Assembly (NCBI GenBank): GCA_018336195.1
Contig: JAGXQV010000211.1
Location: 1 to 64,000 of the forward strand
Source of the DNA: Sulfuricella sp.
GTDB taxonomy: Bacteria > Pseudomonadota > Gammaproteobacteria > Burkholderiales > Sulfuricellaceae
DNA length: 64,000 nt
Reading direction: 5' to 3'
Shown here: piece after piece, positions 42,922 through 52,433 of the stretch
How positions within the stretch are numbered: the stretch's first letter is position 1
How the letters are laid out: the number at the start of each line of letters is the position of its first letter
Translations under genes and position numbers: made by a program
Notes under the pieces: model-generated
The model's input: only the letters and a program-made list of their open reading frames with translations
What the model was told of the DNA's origin: nothing
Database searches by the model: none

Positions 42922-45102
42922 CTAGAGCTTGTAGGTTGCCTGCAGCCAGAAGGAGCGCGGCGCCATTGGGTAATCGTTGGGGATGTTGGCGTTGGCGCTG
43001 GGTTCGGTTACATCGGCGTTGAACAGGTTGCGTAGCGAAGCGGCGAAGCCCCACTGGTTCTGTTTCTGGACGGTGCGCACGGTCAAGTCCACCGTGGTGT
43101 AATCCGGCACTTGCGGGCGGGTGTCACCGACGGCCCGCCGACGGTCGGCAACCCGGTTGACCTGGGTGCTGGCGAGCCAGCCGCCGGTGAAACGCCAATC
43201 GCCGCGCAGGTAGAGATGATGATGCGGGACGAAGCCGGCATCCTTGCCGCTGGCATCGTCGATCGAGTCCTGGTAGGAGTAGTTTCCAGTCAGGCGCAGG
43301 CTACGGTTGGCATCCCAGATCGCTTCAATTTCCACGCCGCTGCCGTGCTGCTTGCCGGTGTTTTGGAAGGTTGCTCCCGCTACCGTTGCCCCCGTTAGCG
43401 GGTCGATGTTGGTCTTGGTGCGGATGAGATCTTCCGCTTCATAGCGGAACACGCTCAGGTTTACCTGGGTGTCCTGGCGCGCCTGCCAGGAGAAGGCCGC
43501 TTCCAGGGTATGGATGGATTCCGGCTTCAGCTTGGGGTTGCCGTTGGAAACCGGGTTGACCCCGTATTGCTCGCTGAAGGTTGGGGCGCGGAAGGCTTGG
43601 CCATAAAGCAGTTTGGCGGTGAGGTCGAGCGCGGCGTCCCATACCAGGGCCAAGCGGGGATTGGTGGTGCCGCCGAAATCGGAGTAGCGATCATGGCGCA
43701 CGCCCCAGGTGAGCGTCCAGTCTTGGGCCAGGTTCCACTCGTCCTGAAGGTACAGGTAGTCGACCTTGCGGCGCTGCGGCAAGGTGTGGGGCTGAATGGC
43801 GGAATAATCGATGAATGCCGTGGGGGTCGGTGGGCCGGACGCATTCAGCAGGTAATTCTTGTGAGTGTTGACCTCATACATGTTCAGGTCTTCGTGCCCC
43901 AGGCCGAGGCGCAGGTTGTGCCCGGCAAACCCGGTATAACTGGCATTCCCCGAGATTCTCAACTGCCGTTCGGAACGTTCCGGATTGCCGATCATGCCGA
44001 GCGGGAAGCAACTGATTAGTCCCGTCGAAGTCCGCCCACACAAACTTGGGTTGGCGATGATCTTGCCGCTGATGGAGGAAACGAGGTTCTTGCCGTCAAA
44101 TGAACTGCCGGGCGGGGACAACTGCAGGTATTCGTCTTCGGTGAACTGGAGAACGCTGGCGTTAAAACCCAGCCCCCAATTCTCGGAAAATTGCGTATCG
44201 TTCCAGGATAAATCGGCATTGACGCGCTCGCCCCGGTTCTGACCCACGGGGTCCAGCGCCGAGGACACGCCGACGCCGGTGCCCAGATTGTCGCGCAACT
44301 TGTAGCCGGCGCGCAGGCGCCACTTGTCGTAGCCGAAATCGACGTTGGCATCGACGGCGTCGTAGCCGGTATTGACGGCCCCCGGTGCGAGGGAAACTTG
44401 GGTTCCGAAGGACTTGTCGCGCGCGGATTGGGCGTCTACCGGAACGATTTCGCGGAAACCGTCGGTGCTGCCGACGTGGACGTAAGCCGCCACGTCCACC
44501 GGTCCCAGCTTGCCACCGTGCTGTACCCAGCCGTCGCGGCTATTGAATGAACCGGCGCGCACGCCGAATTCGGTCCCCGGGGCATCCGCCGCCGTCTTGG
44601 TGATGATGTTGATGACCCCGGAGAAAGCGTCGGCGCCATACAGGGCGGAGCCGGGGCCGCGAATGATCTCGATGCGGGCGATGTTCTCCAGCGGCTGGCT
44701 GCCCCAGGTCTCGCCTTTGTCGCCGCGATACAGGGTGTTCACGGATATTCCGTTTTGCAGGATCAAAACCTGGGGATTGATCGTGCTGCCGGCGATGCCG
44801 CGTATTTGATAGTTCGCCATGTTGCGGCTGCCGAAGTTGGAAACGTGCATGCCCGGCACGGTTTCCAAGACTTCGTTGAGTTCCGTTGCGCCCATCGCGG
44901 CGATGTCCTCGGCGGTGATGACCGTGGCGACGGAGGGGGCGCGCCGCAAGGACTGCTTGGTGCCGGTGGCGATGCTGACGGTGTGCTTGTCGCCATACAC
45001 GAGGGCCAGATCCTCTTCCTCCAAATCCTGGGCGAATGCGCCGGTAACCTGAGTAAGCAGCAGGGCAGCGATTAACGGTTTGATTTTGTATGGCGTGTTC
45101 AT
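42922..45102 (-). CDS. TonB-dependent outer-membrane receptor
   Basis: A 726-aa receptor. It has a signal peptide (residues 1-24, LIAALLLTQVTGAFA), a plug domain (about 45-165: APSVATVITAEDIAAMG, NEVLETVPGMHVS, IEIIRGPGSALYGADAFSGV) and a beta-barrel to the C-terminal WLQATYKL with a terminal aromatic-X pattern. The barrel landmark RAPTFSEQYG is of the siderophore/vitamin B12/colicin class; the ligand is unknown. A cysteine pair (SLCGRTSTGLISC) lies in one extracellular loop. It lies upstream of the sulfation operon and downstream of the citrate-synthase-like operon, both on the same strand. Confidence 0.94.
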   Translation of the reverse strand: MNTPYKIKPLIAALLLTQVTGAFAQDLEEEDLALVYGDKHTVSIATGTKQSLRRAPSVATVITAEDIAAMGATELNEVLETVPGMHVSNFGSRNMANYQIRGIAGSTINPQVLILQNGISVNTLYRGDKGETWGSQPLENIARIEIIRGPGSALYGADAFSGVINIITKTAADAPGTEFGVRAGSFNSRDGWVQHGGKLGPVDVAAYVHVGSTDGFREIVPVDAQSARDKSFGTQVSLAPGAVNTGYDAVDANVDFGYDKWRLRAGYKLRDNLGTGVGVSSALDPVGQNRGERVNADLSWNDTQFSENWGLGFNASVLQFTEDEYLQLSPPGSSFDGKNLVSSISGKIIANPSLCGRTSTGLISCFPLGMIGNPERSERQLRISGNASYTGFAGHNLRLGLGHEDLNMYEVNTHKNYLLNASGPPTPTAFIDYSAIQPHTLPQRRKVDYLYLQDEWNLAQDWTLTWGVRHDRYSDFGGTTNPRLALVWDAALDLTAKLLYGQAFRAPTFSEQYGVNPVSNGNPKLKPESIHTLEAAFSWQARQDTQVNLSVFRYEAEDLIRTKTNIDPLTGATVAGATFQNTGKQHGSGVEIEAIWDANRSLRLTGNYSYQDSIDDASGKDAGFVPHHHLYLRGDWRFTGGWLASTQVNRVADRRRAVGDTRPQVPDYTTVDLTVRTVQKQNQWGFAASLRNLFNADVTEPSANANIPNDYPMAPRSFWLQATYKL

Positions 45103-45209
45103 TTCAATTCCCCAAAACGAAGGTTAGTCGGGAAGTAGTCGAAGATGGGTCGGTGGAAGCATTGGCGCGTCTATTTGTCGCAACTTTTCCAATTGTATCT
45201 CTATTTTGT

Positions 45210-45237
45210 CCGAGGTTGTTCATCCTATAAACCTCGG
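45210..45237. terminator. Hairpin after the citrate-synthase-like operon
   Basis: CCGAGGTT and AACCTCGG form a perfect 8-bp stem with a 12-base loop, 7 bp beyond the stop of the operon's last gene. It could terminate that operon or form part of the receptor promoter region. Confidence 0.6.
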
Positions 45238-45244
45238 TTGCGGT

Positions 45245-46078
45245 TCATGAACTGCTCTTTTTAGGTTCATCGGTTATTCTTTCCCAGCGCCGCTTCGCCA
45301 CGCCTTCGTAGGCAATATCGGCGCAGGGCGTGGGAAACAACGTGCCTTCCGGTTTTTCCGCCGCTTCCCGCCAGCACGGCGGCATACCGGCCAGGAACAG
45401 GGGAAAGCGGAACAGGTGGAATTCGCGGGGGGTGAAGCCGAGGTCCGCCCCCAGTGCCGCGGTCATTCCGGCGAAATTCATCAGCAGGTTGGGCTTGCCC
45501 ATGTCGAGGAGCATTTTCTCTACCGCGAAGGCCAGCTTGAAATGCAGGCCGTTTCCCATCCCTAGCGATTCGGCAAGTTCGCCTAGCCACGGCAAGCGTT
45601 CGTCGCGGGAATCGATGGGGCGGCCAAAACCATAGATATAGCCGCTTGCCAGTTCGGTGCCGATGAATTCGCGGAGATTTCCTCCAGAGCCGACGGCTGT
45701 TCCCGCCCGCAGGAAAAAATCGATGGCGCGCAGGCCGGGGCCGCCGCCGTAAATGCGCGCTTCGGAAACGGCAAGCGCGGCGGAAAGGCCCAGTACCGGG
45801 GTGCTGCGTGCGTTGCCGGCCAGCCCCGCGACGCGGTTGTTCCAGATGCGGGTGTCGGGGTAGCTGGTGGTGACCCAGATGCCATGCAACAGCTTGATTT
45901 GCTCGGGCGAGAAGCGCCGTCCGGTGATCCCGAAAATATACAGGTCCATCCAGTCGCTATTGCGCAAGTCCTGGTGCAGGTCGTGGCCGCGAAACACCGC
46001 CCGGCTGCCCGGCCAGCAGGCGCCGACCTTGGTGCGCAAGGTTCCGGCGTGGGCGGTCAATAAATCCGGACCGTTCAT
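45245..46078 (-). CDS. Citrate synthase-like protein, copy B
   Basis: A 277-aa protein of the citrate synthase fold, about two-thirds of normal length. The segment ITGRRFSPEQIKLLHGIWVT, then NRVAGLAGNARSTPVLGLSA and RIYGGGPGLRAIDFF, aligns with the part of citrate synthase holding the catalytic histidine in GPLHGGA; here that position reads IYGGGPG, so the usual histidine is missing. It overlaps its neighbour by ATGA. Similar short members are called citryl-CoA lyase-like; the reaction is unknown. It may form a heteromer with copy A. Confidence 0.75.
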   Translation of the reverse strand: MNGPDLLTAHAGTLRTKVGACWPGSRAVFRGHDLHQDLRNSDWMDLYIFGITGRRFSPEQIKLLHGIWVTTSYPDTRIWNNRVAGLAGNARSTPVLGLSAALAVSEARIYGGGPGLRAIDFFLRAGTAVGSGGNLREFIGTELASGYIYGFGRPIDSRDERLPWLGELAESLGMGNGLHFKLAFAVEKMLLDMGKPNLLMNFAGMTAALGADLGFTPREFHLFRFPLFLAGMPPCWREAAEKPEGTLFPTPCADIAYEGVAKRRWERITDEPKKSSS

Positions 46079-46875
46079 GACGCCGCCCTCGCGGCAGGGT
46101 CGTCTTCCAGTTCCACCGGGTAAAAGGGAAAACGCTTGTAGCCGTAGCCCTCCTGTTCCAGAGCGTGGGCAGCCGCGCCGGGCAGGCGCAGCAGCAGATA
46201 AAGCATTTCCCCCTCGGAGGGGGCGAATCCCAGGTCATGGAGCGCGGTTGCGGCAACGCCGCTGATTTCCAGGGGCAAGCCGACGGCTTGCTCGACTTCC
46301 TCGCGTTGCGCAGCGAGCCAGGCCAGGCGCGGGGTGGCGCCGATGCGGGCGAGCGTTTCCAGCAACTGGCGGACGGTGGTGGCGGTGGCAACGCCATGCG
46401 GGTCGAATCCCGGCGGATGTTCGCGGGCCGGCCAGATATCCACTTCGCCGGACGGCAGCTTGGCGAGTTGATCCGGCCAGTTTGCCGGGGTATCTCCACA
46501 GGCTTGCCAGGCGCGCATTGCATCGAACACGTCGCGGGCGCCGCGCTGGCGTCCCGCCCCGACGGAGAGGGCGGCGATCAGGCTGGCCGCTGCCGTGGAT
46601 CCCCCCACTCCGCCGCACATGGCGGCATGTACCGAAGGGTCGCGCGGGCCGGGGTTGGCGAGGGCGACCGCCAGGGCTTCCAGCATGTCCAGCGCGGCGG
46701 GAGCGGGCAGTTCGTCGCGGAACAGCAGCATCAGCATGTCCACCCAGCGGGCTTTGCCCAGCATCTCGCCGAACACGTCGTAGCCCCGGCACCAGGCAGT
46801 GCGGGTGGCGAAGGGGTTGTCGGGTTCGGCCTCTTCGCGCCAGATGCGGGTGGCGATGGTCGGGTTGCCGCTCAT
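46075..46875 (-). CDS. Citrate synthase-like protein, copy A
   Basis: A 266-aa citrate-synthase-superfamily protein: RIWREEAEPDNPFATRTAWC, RGYDVFGEMLGKARWVDMLM, then LALANPGPRDPSVHAAMCGG and SLIAALSVGAGRQRGARDVF. In normal enzymes the last segment carries GPLHGGA; here it is GRQRGARD, again without the histidine. It overlaps the acetolactate-synthase-like gene by ATGA and copy B by ATGA, so the three products are made together. The short length and altered active site suggest either a lyase or a structural partner rather than a TCA-cycle enzyme. Confidence 0.75.
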   Translation of the reverse strand: MSGNPTIATRIWREEAEPDNPFATRTAWCRGYDVFGEMLGKARWVDMLMLLFRDELPAPAALDMLEALAVALANPGPRDPSVHAAMCGGVGGSTAAASLIAALSVGAGRQRGARDVFDAMRAWQACGDTPANWPDQLAKLPSGEVDIWPAREHPPGFDPHGVATATTVRQLLETLARIGATPRLAWLAAQREEVEQAVGLPLEISGVAATALHDLGFAPSEGEMLYLLLRLPGAAAHALEQEGYGYKRFPFYPVELEDDPAARAAS

Positions 46876-48698
46876 TTGAGGGTGCCCAAGGCTTTCATGC
46901 GTACCCCGATGGGGGGCACCTCTTCGCCATCGATGCGCACGTCGATCAGGGTCGGTCCTTTGCGGTGCAGGATCGCGTCGAAATCGAGGGCTTCCAGTTC
47001 CTGCGGCGACTCGATGACGTGACCGGGAACCCCCATGGCGTCGGCGATTTTGCAATAATCGATGGGCGGTAATTCGCAGCCGATGCGTTCCGCTTTAGCC
47101 ATGCGTTGTCCATGTTTGACCATGCCCAGCGCGCTGTCGTTGAGGATGACGAAGACGACGGTAAGTTTTTCCAAAATGGCTACGGTAATTTCCTGGCCGC
47201 TCATCAAATAAGCACCGTCACCTGTGATGCATACCACCGGGTACTTTGGATTGCCGCAGGCGACCCCTACGGATGCACCGATCGACCAGCCCATCGGGCA
47301 AAAATCCATTATCACGCGGAACCAGCTAGCGTTTCCCGAACGGCGTTCGCTAAATCCCCCTTCCGGCGCTACGCCGCCCAGCCGCCGGTCGCGGGGCTGG
47401 AGGTAATGCGCCGCCCACACCATGCTGTTGCCAATGTCGGCGAGGAAACGGGTGTGGGGCGGACAGCGTTCCGACAGGATTTTCATGAGACGCTGCGGTT
47501 TGATCGGGGTCGCGTCGGAGTCGTAGCTTTCCTGGTCCTGCAAAATGACTTGCGGGTGATGGACGTCGCCGAGCAGGTCCCTGGCGCCTTGGATAGCGGA
47601 CGGCGAATCGGCGGTCAGCCATTGGATCAGACGCTCGCACACCGTGTGGATATCCCCGCGCACATGCATCTGGGCCATCGGCGAACGCATCAGGTTTTCC
47701 TGGTTGTCGTCGATGTGTACCAGCAGGTTGTTGAGCAGGGAACCACACCAGCCGCCGCTGATCAATTCGCTAAAGCCGGTGCCGAATGCCAGGACGATAT
47801 CCGGCGCGCTGCCGAGCAGGGCATTGGCGCTGAGGTGACCGCCGAAGCCGAATACCCCGCAATAGGCGGGATGACGGGGGTTGATGAAACCCTTGGCGTC
47901 GGGGGTGGTAACGAACAACGCCTTGGTCATCTTGGTCAATTCCATGATCGCCTCGATGGCTTCGCCGCATCCCGCGCCGACCAGGAACACCACGCGCGGT
48001 GCGCATTGAAGTTTGTTCTTGAGTTCCCACACCGCCCGTTCGTCGATCAGCAGGGTCTTGTTACCGAGCAACGTCGTCAACTCATAGGCGGGCGTCACAT
48101 GTGGTATGGGACTGCGCTGGATGTCGAGGGGGATCGCCAGATGCACTGGGCCATTGGGCATTTGGTGCGCTGCCAACAGGGCATTGGCCACCTTGCGTTC
48201 GAACTGGCTGGCGTGGGATACCATGGCGTTGTAGCGCGTGCAGTGGCGGAACATCGAAAAAGCGTCGACGCCGGTACTGGTCGATTCCTGCAATGCGCCT
48301 CTGCCGAAGGACGGCAGCGCGGGTAGGCCACTGATCGCCAGCAGCGGAATGTTGTTGTCGTGGGCGCAGGCGACCCCGGTGATGAGATTGGTCGCGCCGG
48401 GGCCGGAGGTAGCGCAGCACACCCCGAGTTTGCCGGTTTCGCGGGCGTAGCCGTCCGCCATGAAGGCCGCGCCGGCCTCGTGGCGCGCCACCACGGGGCG
48501 TAGGCCGCCGCGTCGTTGGCTGCGTGCCATGGCATTGAAGAGGGGTTCGATGGCGCCGCCGGGAACCCCGAAAACGTATTCGACGCCGATTTGTTCCAGG
48601 TAGGCAATCAGCAGATCGGCCAGTTCTGGGCTGGCTGGCTGGACGGTTCCGGCGTGTTGCTCGTCGGGATGGATGGCCTGTGCCGTCAATCCGTTCAT
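46872..48698 (-). CDS. Acetolactate synthase-like TPP enzyme
   Basis: A 608-aa thiamine diphosphate enzyme of the acetohydroxyacid synthase/POX type. N-terminal Pyr domain with YVFGVPGGAIEPLFNAMA, the catalytic glutamate in ARHEAGAAFMADGYAR near residue 70, and SGPGATNLITGVACA. A central FAD/CoA-like domain follows, then the PP domain with GDGAYLMSGQEITVA and LNDSALGMVKHGQ (the GDG-x-N type motif). GGAGGAG precedes ATG 48698, deciding the start. No small regulatory subunit gene is nearby, and linkage to two citrate-synthase-like genes argues against ordinary valine synthesis. The substrate is unknown. Confidence 0.85.
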   Translation of the reverse strand: MNGLTAQAIHPDEQHAGTVQPASPELADLLIAYLEQIGVEYVFGVPGGAIEPLFNAMARSQRRGGLRPVVARHEAGAAFMADGYARETGKLGVCCATSGPGATNLITGVACAHDNNIPLLAISGLPALPSFGRGALQESTSTGVDAFSMFRHCTRYNAMVSHASQFERKVANALLAAHQMPNGPVHLAIPLDIQRSPIPHVTPAYELTTLLGNKTLLIDERAVWELKNKLQCAPRVVFLVGAGCGEAIEAIMELTKMTKALFVTTPDAKGFINPRHPAYCGVFGFGGHLSANALLGSAPDIVLAFGTGFSELISGGWCGSLLNNLLVHIDDNQENLMRSPMAQMHVRGDIHTVCERLIQWLTADSPSAIQGARDLLGDVHHPQVILQDQESYDSDATPIKPQRLMKILSERCPPHTRFLADIGNSMVWAAHYLQPRDRRLGGVAPEGGFSERRSGNASWFRVIMDFCPMGWSIGASVGVACGNPKYPVVCITGDGAYLMSGQEITVAILEKLTVVFVILNDSALGMVKHGQRMAKAERIGCELPPIDYCKIADAMGVPGHVIESPQELEALDFDAILHRKGPTLIDVRIDGEEVPPIGVRMKALGTLK

Positions 48699-48808
48699 AA
48701 TCTCCTCCAATTTTTCCAACTTGATTGCGCGACGCAACGATTCGTGCCGTTCTTTTATTGCCATAATCGGGAGAGTTTCCCGATGGCTCTTAGCGTCGAA
48801 TGCTTACC

Positions 48809-48897
48809 TACGTGTAGCTACTCAGACCAACGAAAATTGCCGCCAATAGCCCCACGCGAGTGGGAGAGGGGGGAACCCCGCTGAGCAGTTACACCTA
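48809..48897. repeat. Inverted-repeat element beside a kinase gene
   Basis: TACGTGTAGCTACTCAG (48809-48825) and CTGAGCAGTTACACCTA (48881-48897) are complementary at 14 of 17 positions and enclose CCCAC-gcga-GTGGG and GAGAGGGGGG. It ends 5 bp before the kinase stop codon and may be a MITE or terminator. Confidence 0.6.
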
Positions 48898-48902
48898 CTT
48901 TT

Positions 48903-51197
48903 TTATTGTTCTTCCGACACTATCGGCACGCTGACGGTGATTTCCGCTCCGCCGCCGATGTTGCGGGCGCTGATGTTGCCTTTCATGTGGCTCATGATCA
49001 TCCGCGACATGTACAGGCCGATACCCGAGCCGCTTTCCTTGGTGGTGAAATAAGGGTCGAAAACCTTGGGTAGCACCTGTTCGGGAATGCCGCCGCCGTT
49101 GTCGGTGACGCGCACGACACCCTGACCGTCGTGATTTTCCAGGTGGATGACCAGTTTGCCGGGACGGTTCTGGGCTCTGATGGCGTCCTTGGCATTGACC
49201 AGGACGTTGAGCAGCACCTGCGAATATTCTCCGTGGAAACCTTGGACGAATATGTCTTCCGGAGTTTCCAGGACGACTTCGATATGGTTGTTCTGGAAAC
49301 CGGCTTCCACCAGGTTCAGCGCTTCGCGGATCGAGTCGCGCAGGTTGAAGCGGGTCTTGCGCTGATCCGGCTTGAAGAAGTTGCGGAAGTCGTCGATGGT
49401 GGTGGACATTTTCTGCGCCACCCGGTTGCCGTCATTGACTAGCGTGTCCAGGTTTTCCTGGGTCAGGTCGTTGTATTCGTAGGCGTCCTTGATGTTTTGC
49501 AGGATCAGGTTGAGGGCGTTGAGAGGCTGCCGCCACTGGTGGGCGACGTTGTGCATCATTTCGCCCATGGTGGCGTTGCGCGACTGCTGGATCAGCAGGG
49601 AATCCTTGTCGTGGTTCTTGGCGACTTCTTCCAGAACCCGGTGCTCCAGGGATTCGTTGAGCAGGCGCAGTTCGTTCTCGATCTTGCGGGTGTTGGTGAG
49701 ATCATGGATGCCGGTCAGGATGGATTGCGGCTGTCCAGCTTGGTCGCGAATGATCTTCACCGTGACTTCGACCGGGCGACGGGTGCTATTGGCCGGGTGG
49801 TCGGCTTCCATGGTAATCAGGGCGTCGCGCTTTTCTTCCTGAGCCCGGCATACCGGACAGTTCTCCGCTTCGCCGATGCTGTGGATCAGTCCGACGATGG
49901 ATTGTCCGATGACCTGGTCCGGGTTGCAGCCGGTGCTGGCGAAGAACATCTTGTTGGCGCGCAGCAGATTCCGCTTGGTGTCGAGCAGGTAGATGATGTC
50001 GGAGAAGGCATCCATGGCCTGCGTCCATTCCTGGGCGTCGCGTTCCAGGGCCAACTCATATTGCTTGCGTTCGGTGATGTCGACCAGGCATACGATGATC
50101 TGTTCGAGATTGCCGCGCCGGTCGGTTTCCGGGAACGCGCTGACCGAGGCCCAGCGTGGTTCCGCGCCCGCCGTCTGGATGCCGACGGTGTAGTCGTGGA
50201 GCGGCAGCCGGTCGGCGGCGACCCGGTTGACCGGGTGTTCTTCGGGGGGCATGACGGAGCCGTCGGCGCGGATGAAATGCCAGTTGGGGTCGGATTCCGT
50301 TCGACCGATGAGTTGTTCGTCTTCGAGTCCGAAGAAGGTTTTGGCAACCGGGTTGGCGTACAGGATGGCGGTATCCGCGTCGTGCACGATCAGCGCTGCG
50401 GGAAGATTGTCCAGCAAGGTCTGCAAATCGCGCTTGCTGGCTTCCAGCGATACCATCATCTTGTTGAAGGCGTGCGCCATGTCGACGATGTCCTTGGGGC
50501 CGGAAGGCTCGGCGCGGACTTCGCTGGCCCCCGCTTCCGCCCGCGCCATGGCGGCGGAAAGTCTTTCCAGTGGGCGGCTCAGGCGGGTGGTCAGGTTCCG
50601 CACGATAAGCAGGAAGACGAATGCGAAAAAGAACGACACCGCGAAATTGACGGCGAAGACATCGGCGCGCATTCGCGTCAGGGTCTTTTTGCTTTGCGTG
50701 ACGCGCACGTAGCCGAGTGCTTCCTGAGTCGGTTCGCTGACTTCGAAGGGAGAGGCGTCCTTGCTGCTTCCCGCTAGAACCGGTGCGATAAAGTGCCAGG
50801 AGTCGCCGTTTTCCGCTTCGAGCACGGCGCCTTGCTGCGGCAGCGCGGGTTGCGCGGGTGGGCCGCGCGGCACTTCCTTGTCGCCCCGCCATAGCAGCAG
50901 CCGACCATCGGCATGGCGGATTTCCAGGGCGATGACGTCGGGGAAATTGAGGGTGACCGAAACGGCTTCGTTGGCGTTGTCCTCGGAATCGTAAAGCAGC
51001 GCCAGCTTGCTTTGTCGTGCCAGATTCTCGGCGATGCGCTGCCCTTGTTCGAGCAGGTTGGCACGGATCAGGTTGCTGCTTTGCCAGGAGGTGGCTAGCG
51101 AGGAGGCGAAAGCCAGGCTCAATACCGCCATCGCCACCACGATGCTGAGTTGGCGGCTGAAAGAAGTCTCGCGCAGGAATTGCGAAAAGCGGATCAT
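48903..51197 (-). CDS. Membrane-bound PAS histidine kinase (HQWRQPLN type)
   Basis: A 764-aa sensor kinase: a membrane helix at about 17-37, a periplasmic domain (about 40-185, ENLARQSKLALLYDSEDNAN), a second helix at about 187-208, a HAMP linker, two PAS domains (about 265-385 and 395-515; the second has NCPVCR), a coiled coil, the phospho-histidine in NVAHQWRQPLNALNLIL near 560 and a HATPase (NAKDAIRAQ, DNGGGIPEQ, GSGIGLYMS). No receiver or partner regulator is adjacent. The start overlaps the upstream periplasmic binding protein gene by four bases, so the binding protein probably presents its ligand to this kinase. Confidence 0.93.
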   Translation of the reverse strand: MIRFSQFLRETSFSRQLSIVVAMAVLSLAFASSLATSWQSSNLIRANLLEQGQRIAENLARQSKLALLYDSEDNANEAVSVTLNFPDVIALEIRHADGRLLLWRGDKEVPRGPPAQPALPQQGAVLEAENGDSWHFIAPVLAGSSKDASPFEVSEPTQEALGYVRVTQSKKTLTRMRADVFAVNFAVSFFFAFVFLLIVRNLTTRLSRPLERLSAAMARAEAGASEVRAEPSGPKDIVDMAHAFNKMMVSLEASKRDLQTLLDNLPAALIVHDADTAILYANPVAKTFFGLEDEQLIGRTESDPNWHFIRADGSVMPPEEHPVNRVAADRLPLHDYTVGIQTAGAEPRWASVSAFPETDRRGNLEQIIVCLVDITERKQYELALERDAQEWTQAMDAFSDIIYLLDTKRNLLRANKMFFASTGCNPDQVIGQSIVGLIHSIGEAENCPVCRAQEEKRDALITMEADHPANSTRRPVEVTVKIIRDQAGQPQSILTGIHDLTNTRKIENELRLLNESLEHRVLEEVAKNHDKDSLLIQQSRNATMGEMMHNVAHQWRQPLNALNLILQNIKDAYEYNDLTQENLDTLVNDGNRVAQKMSTTIDDFRNFFKPDQRKTRFNLRDSIREALNLVEAGFQNNHIEVVLETPEDIFVQGFHGEYSQVLLNVLVNAKDAIRAQNRPGKLVIHLENHDGQGVVRVTDNGGGIPEQVLPKVFDPYFTTKESGSGIGLYMSRMIMSHMKGNISARNIGGGAEITVSVPIVSEEQ

Positions 51198-52333
51198 GGC
51201 TCCGGATACACCATGTCGTAGGCCTGTAGCTGCCGCTGGCCGATGCTCACGCCAAGATGCGCGGCGGTACGCACGTTTATCGCCATCAGAACGTCCTTGA
51301 GCGGCGTGATGGCGGGGCTTTGGCGGCCCGAGGAAATCTGGCCGAGCGCGGAACTGGCCAGGTTCCGCCCCAGTTCGACGTTATTCGGGTACAGGGAAAA
51401 CAGGACGCCGCGCTTGACGTGCGAGACGTTGCTGGAAAACACCACCAGCGCATGGGTCCAGGCTTCCTGCAAGACAAAAGGCAGAACCGACGACTCTTCC
51501 ACCGTGACCGAATCCTGGGGCAGCCACAGGGCGTCTTTCTTCGGGTCGGCGCTAGCCATGCTTTCCTGGTAGATGCGCATGGCCGTCTTCAAGTCGCCGG
51601 CTTCCTGGGCAACCAGTTCGATGCCCTGATTGCGCGCGGCTTCGCGGGCCAGGCGTATCAGCCAGGCGTTCTGGCGCGGGTCGTAAGCGACGAAAACCCG
51701 CTTGATCGAGGGCATCAGCGCCCTGAGGCGCTCGAAAAGCATGGCGGGGTCGGGCGCCAGACTGAACACCGACATGCCGCGCACGTCTGCTTCCGGAACG
51801 GAGAGCACGCCGCCGGCCACGATCCCGATGTCGCGATCCAGTCCGGCGGCGGCCTTGAGGCCGTTGCGCCCCAGGGCGATGACTACCTGGACGTTTTGCC
51901 GGCGCAACTCCCCGGCCAAGTCCTGAGTGTTCTGGTTGGCGCCGATGGGGAAGCTGGCGACCCGGGTTTTGGCCTTGTCCTCGATACCTTCGATGATCTT
52001 GGTGAAAATACTGCGGTAGGGCTCGCCGATGTCCGGGTAAATTACCGCGATACTGCCCTGGGTGTTGGCGGCCAGTTGTACGGAGCGGGAGGTCGGGGTG
52101 ACGGCGGCGAGGTCCATGAGGCCCGATTTCAGGGCAACCCGATAGACCACGACATCGGGGGTGTCTTCGATGCCGGCGACGATACGGGAAAAGACACCGC
52201 TGTCTGGCTCGTCGCCGACGTCGTAGATGACCGCCAGGGTTTTGGGCGCCGGATACGCTACAGACGCCGCCAGCGCCGGGCCGGCAAGGATTGCCAGCAG
52301 CAGGGCGAGCTTCGCCAGGTTCGATATTTTCAC
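51194..52333 (-). CDS. Periplasmic ABC substrate-binding family protein, kinase-linked
   Basis: A 379-aa exported protein of the ABC_sub_bind (PF04392) type. Signal peptide at residues 1-22 (LALLLAILAGPALA). Two-lobed binding protein pattern: LAVIYDVGDEPDSGVFSRIV, NTQDLAGELRRQNVQVVIAL, RVFVAYDPRQNAWLIRLARE and SVTVEESSVLPFVLQEAWTH. No permease or ATPase gene is nearby; instead its stop overlaps the start of a membrane histidine kinase, so it likely serves as a sensor subunit. The ligand is not predictable. Confidence 0.85.
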   Translation of the reverse strand: MKISNLAKLALLLAILAGPALAASVAYPAPKTLAVIYDVGDEPDSGVFSRIVAGIEDTPDVVVYRVALKSGLMDLAAVTPTSRSVQLAANTQGSIAVIYPDIGEPYRSIFTKIIEGIEDKAKTRVASFPIGANQNTQDLAGELRRQNVQVVIALGRNGLKAAAGLDRDIGIVAGGVLSVPEADVRGMSVFSLAPDPAMLFERLRALMPSIKRVFVAYDPRQNAWLIRLAREAARNQGIELVAQEAGDLKTAMRIYQESMASADPKKDALWLPQDSVTVEESSVLPFVLQEAWTHALVVFSSNVSHVKRGVLFSLYPNNVELGRNLASSALGQISSGRQSPAITPLKDVLMAINVRTAAHLGVSIGQRQLQAYDMVYPEP

Positions 52334-52433
52334 TTCTGTAGCCTTGAGGATAAGGGATTATATTTTTCCGTCGAATTATGCATCAAATTAACGGCCTCCG
52401 CATGATCCTTGCAGAAATACTCAAGCTGAAATT

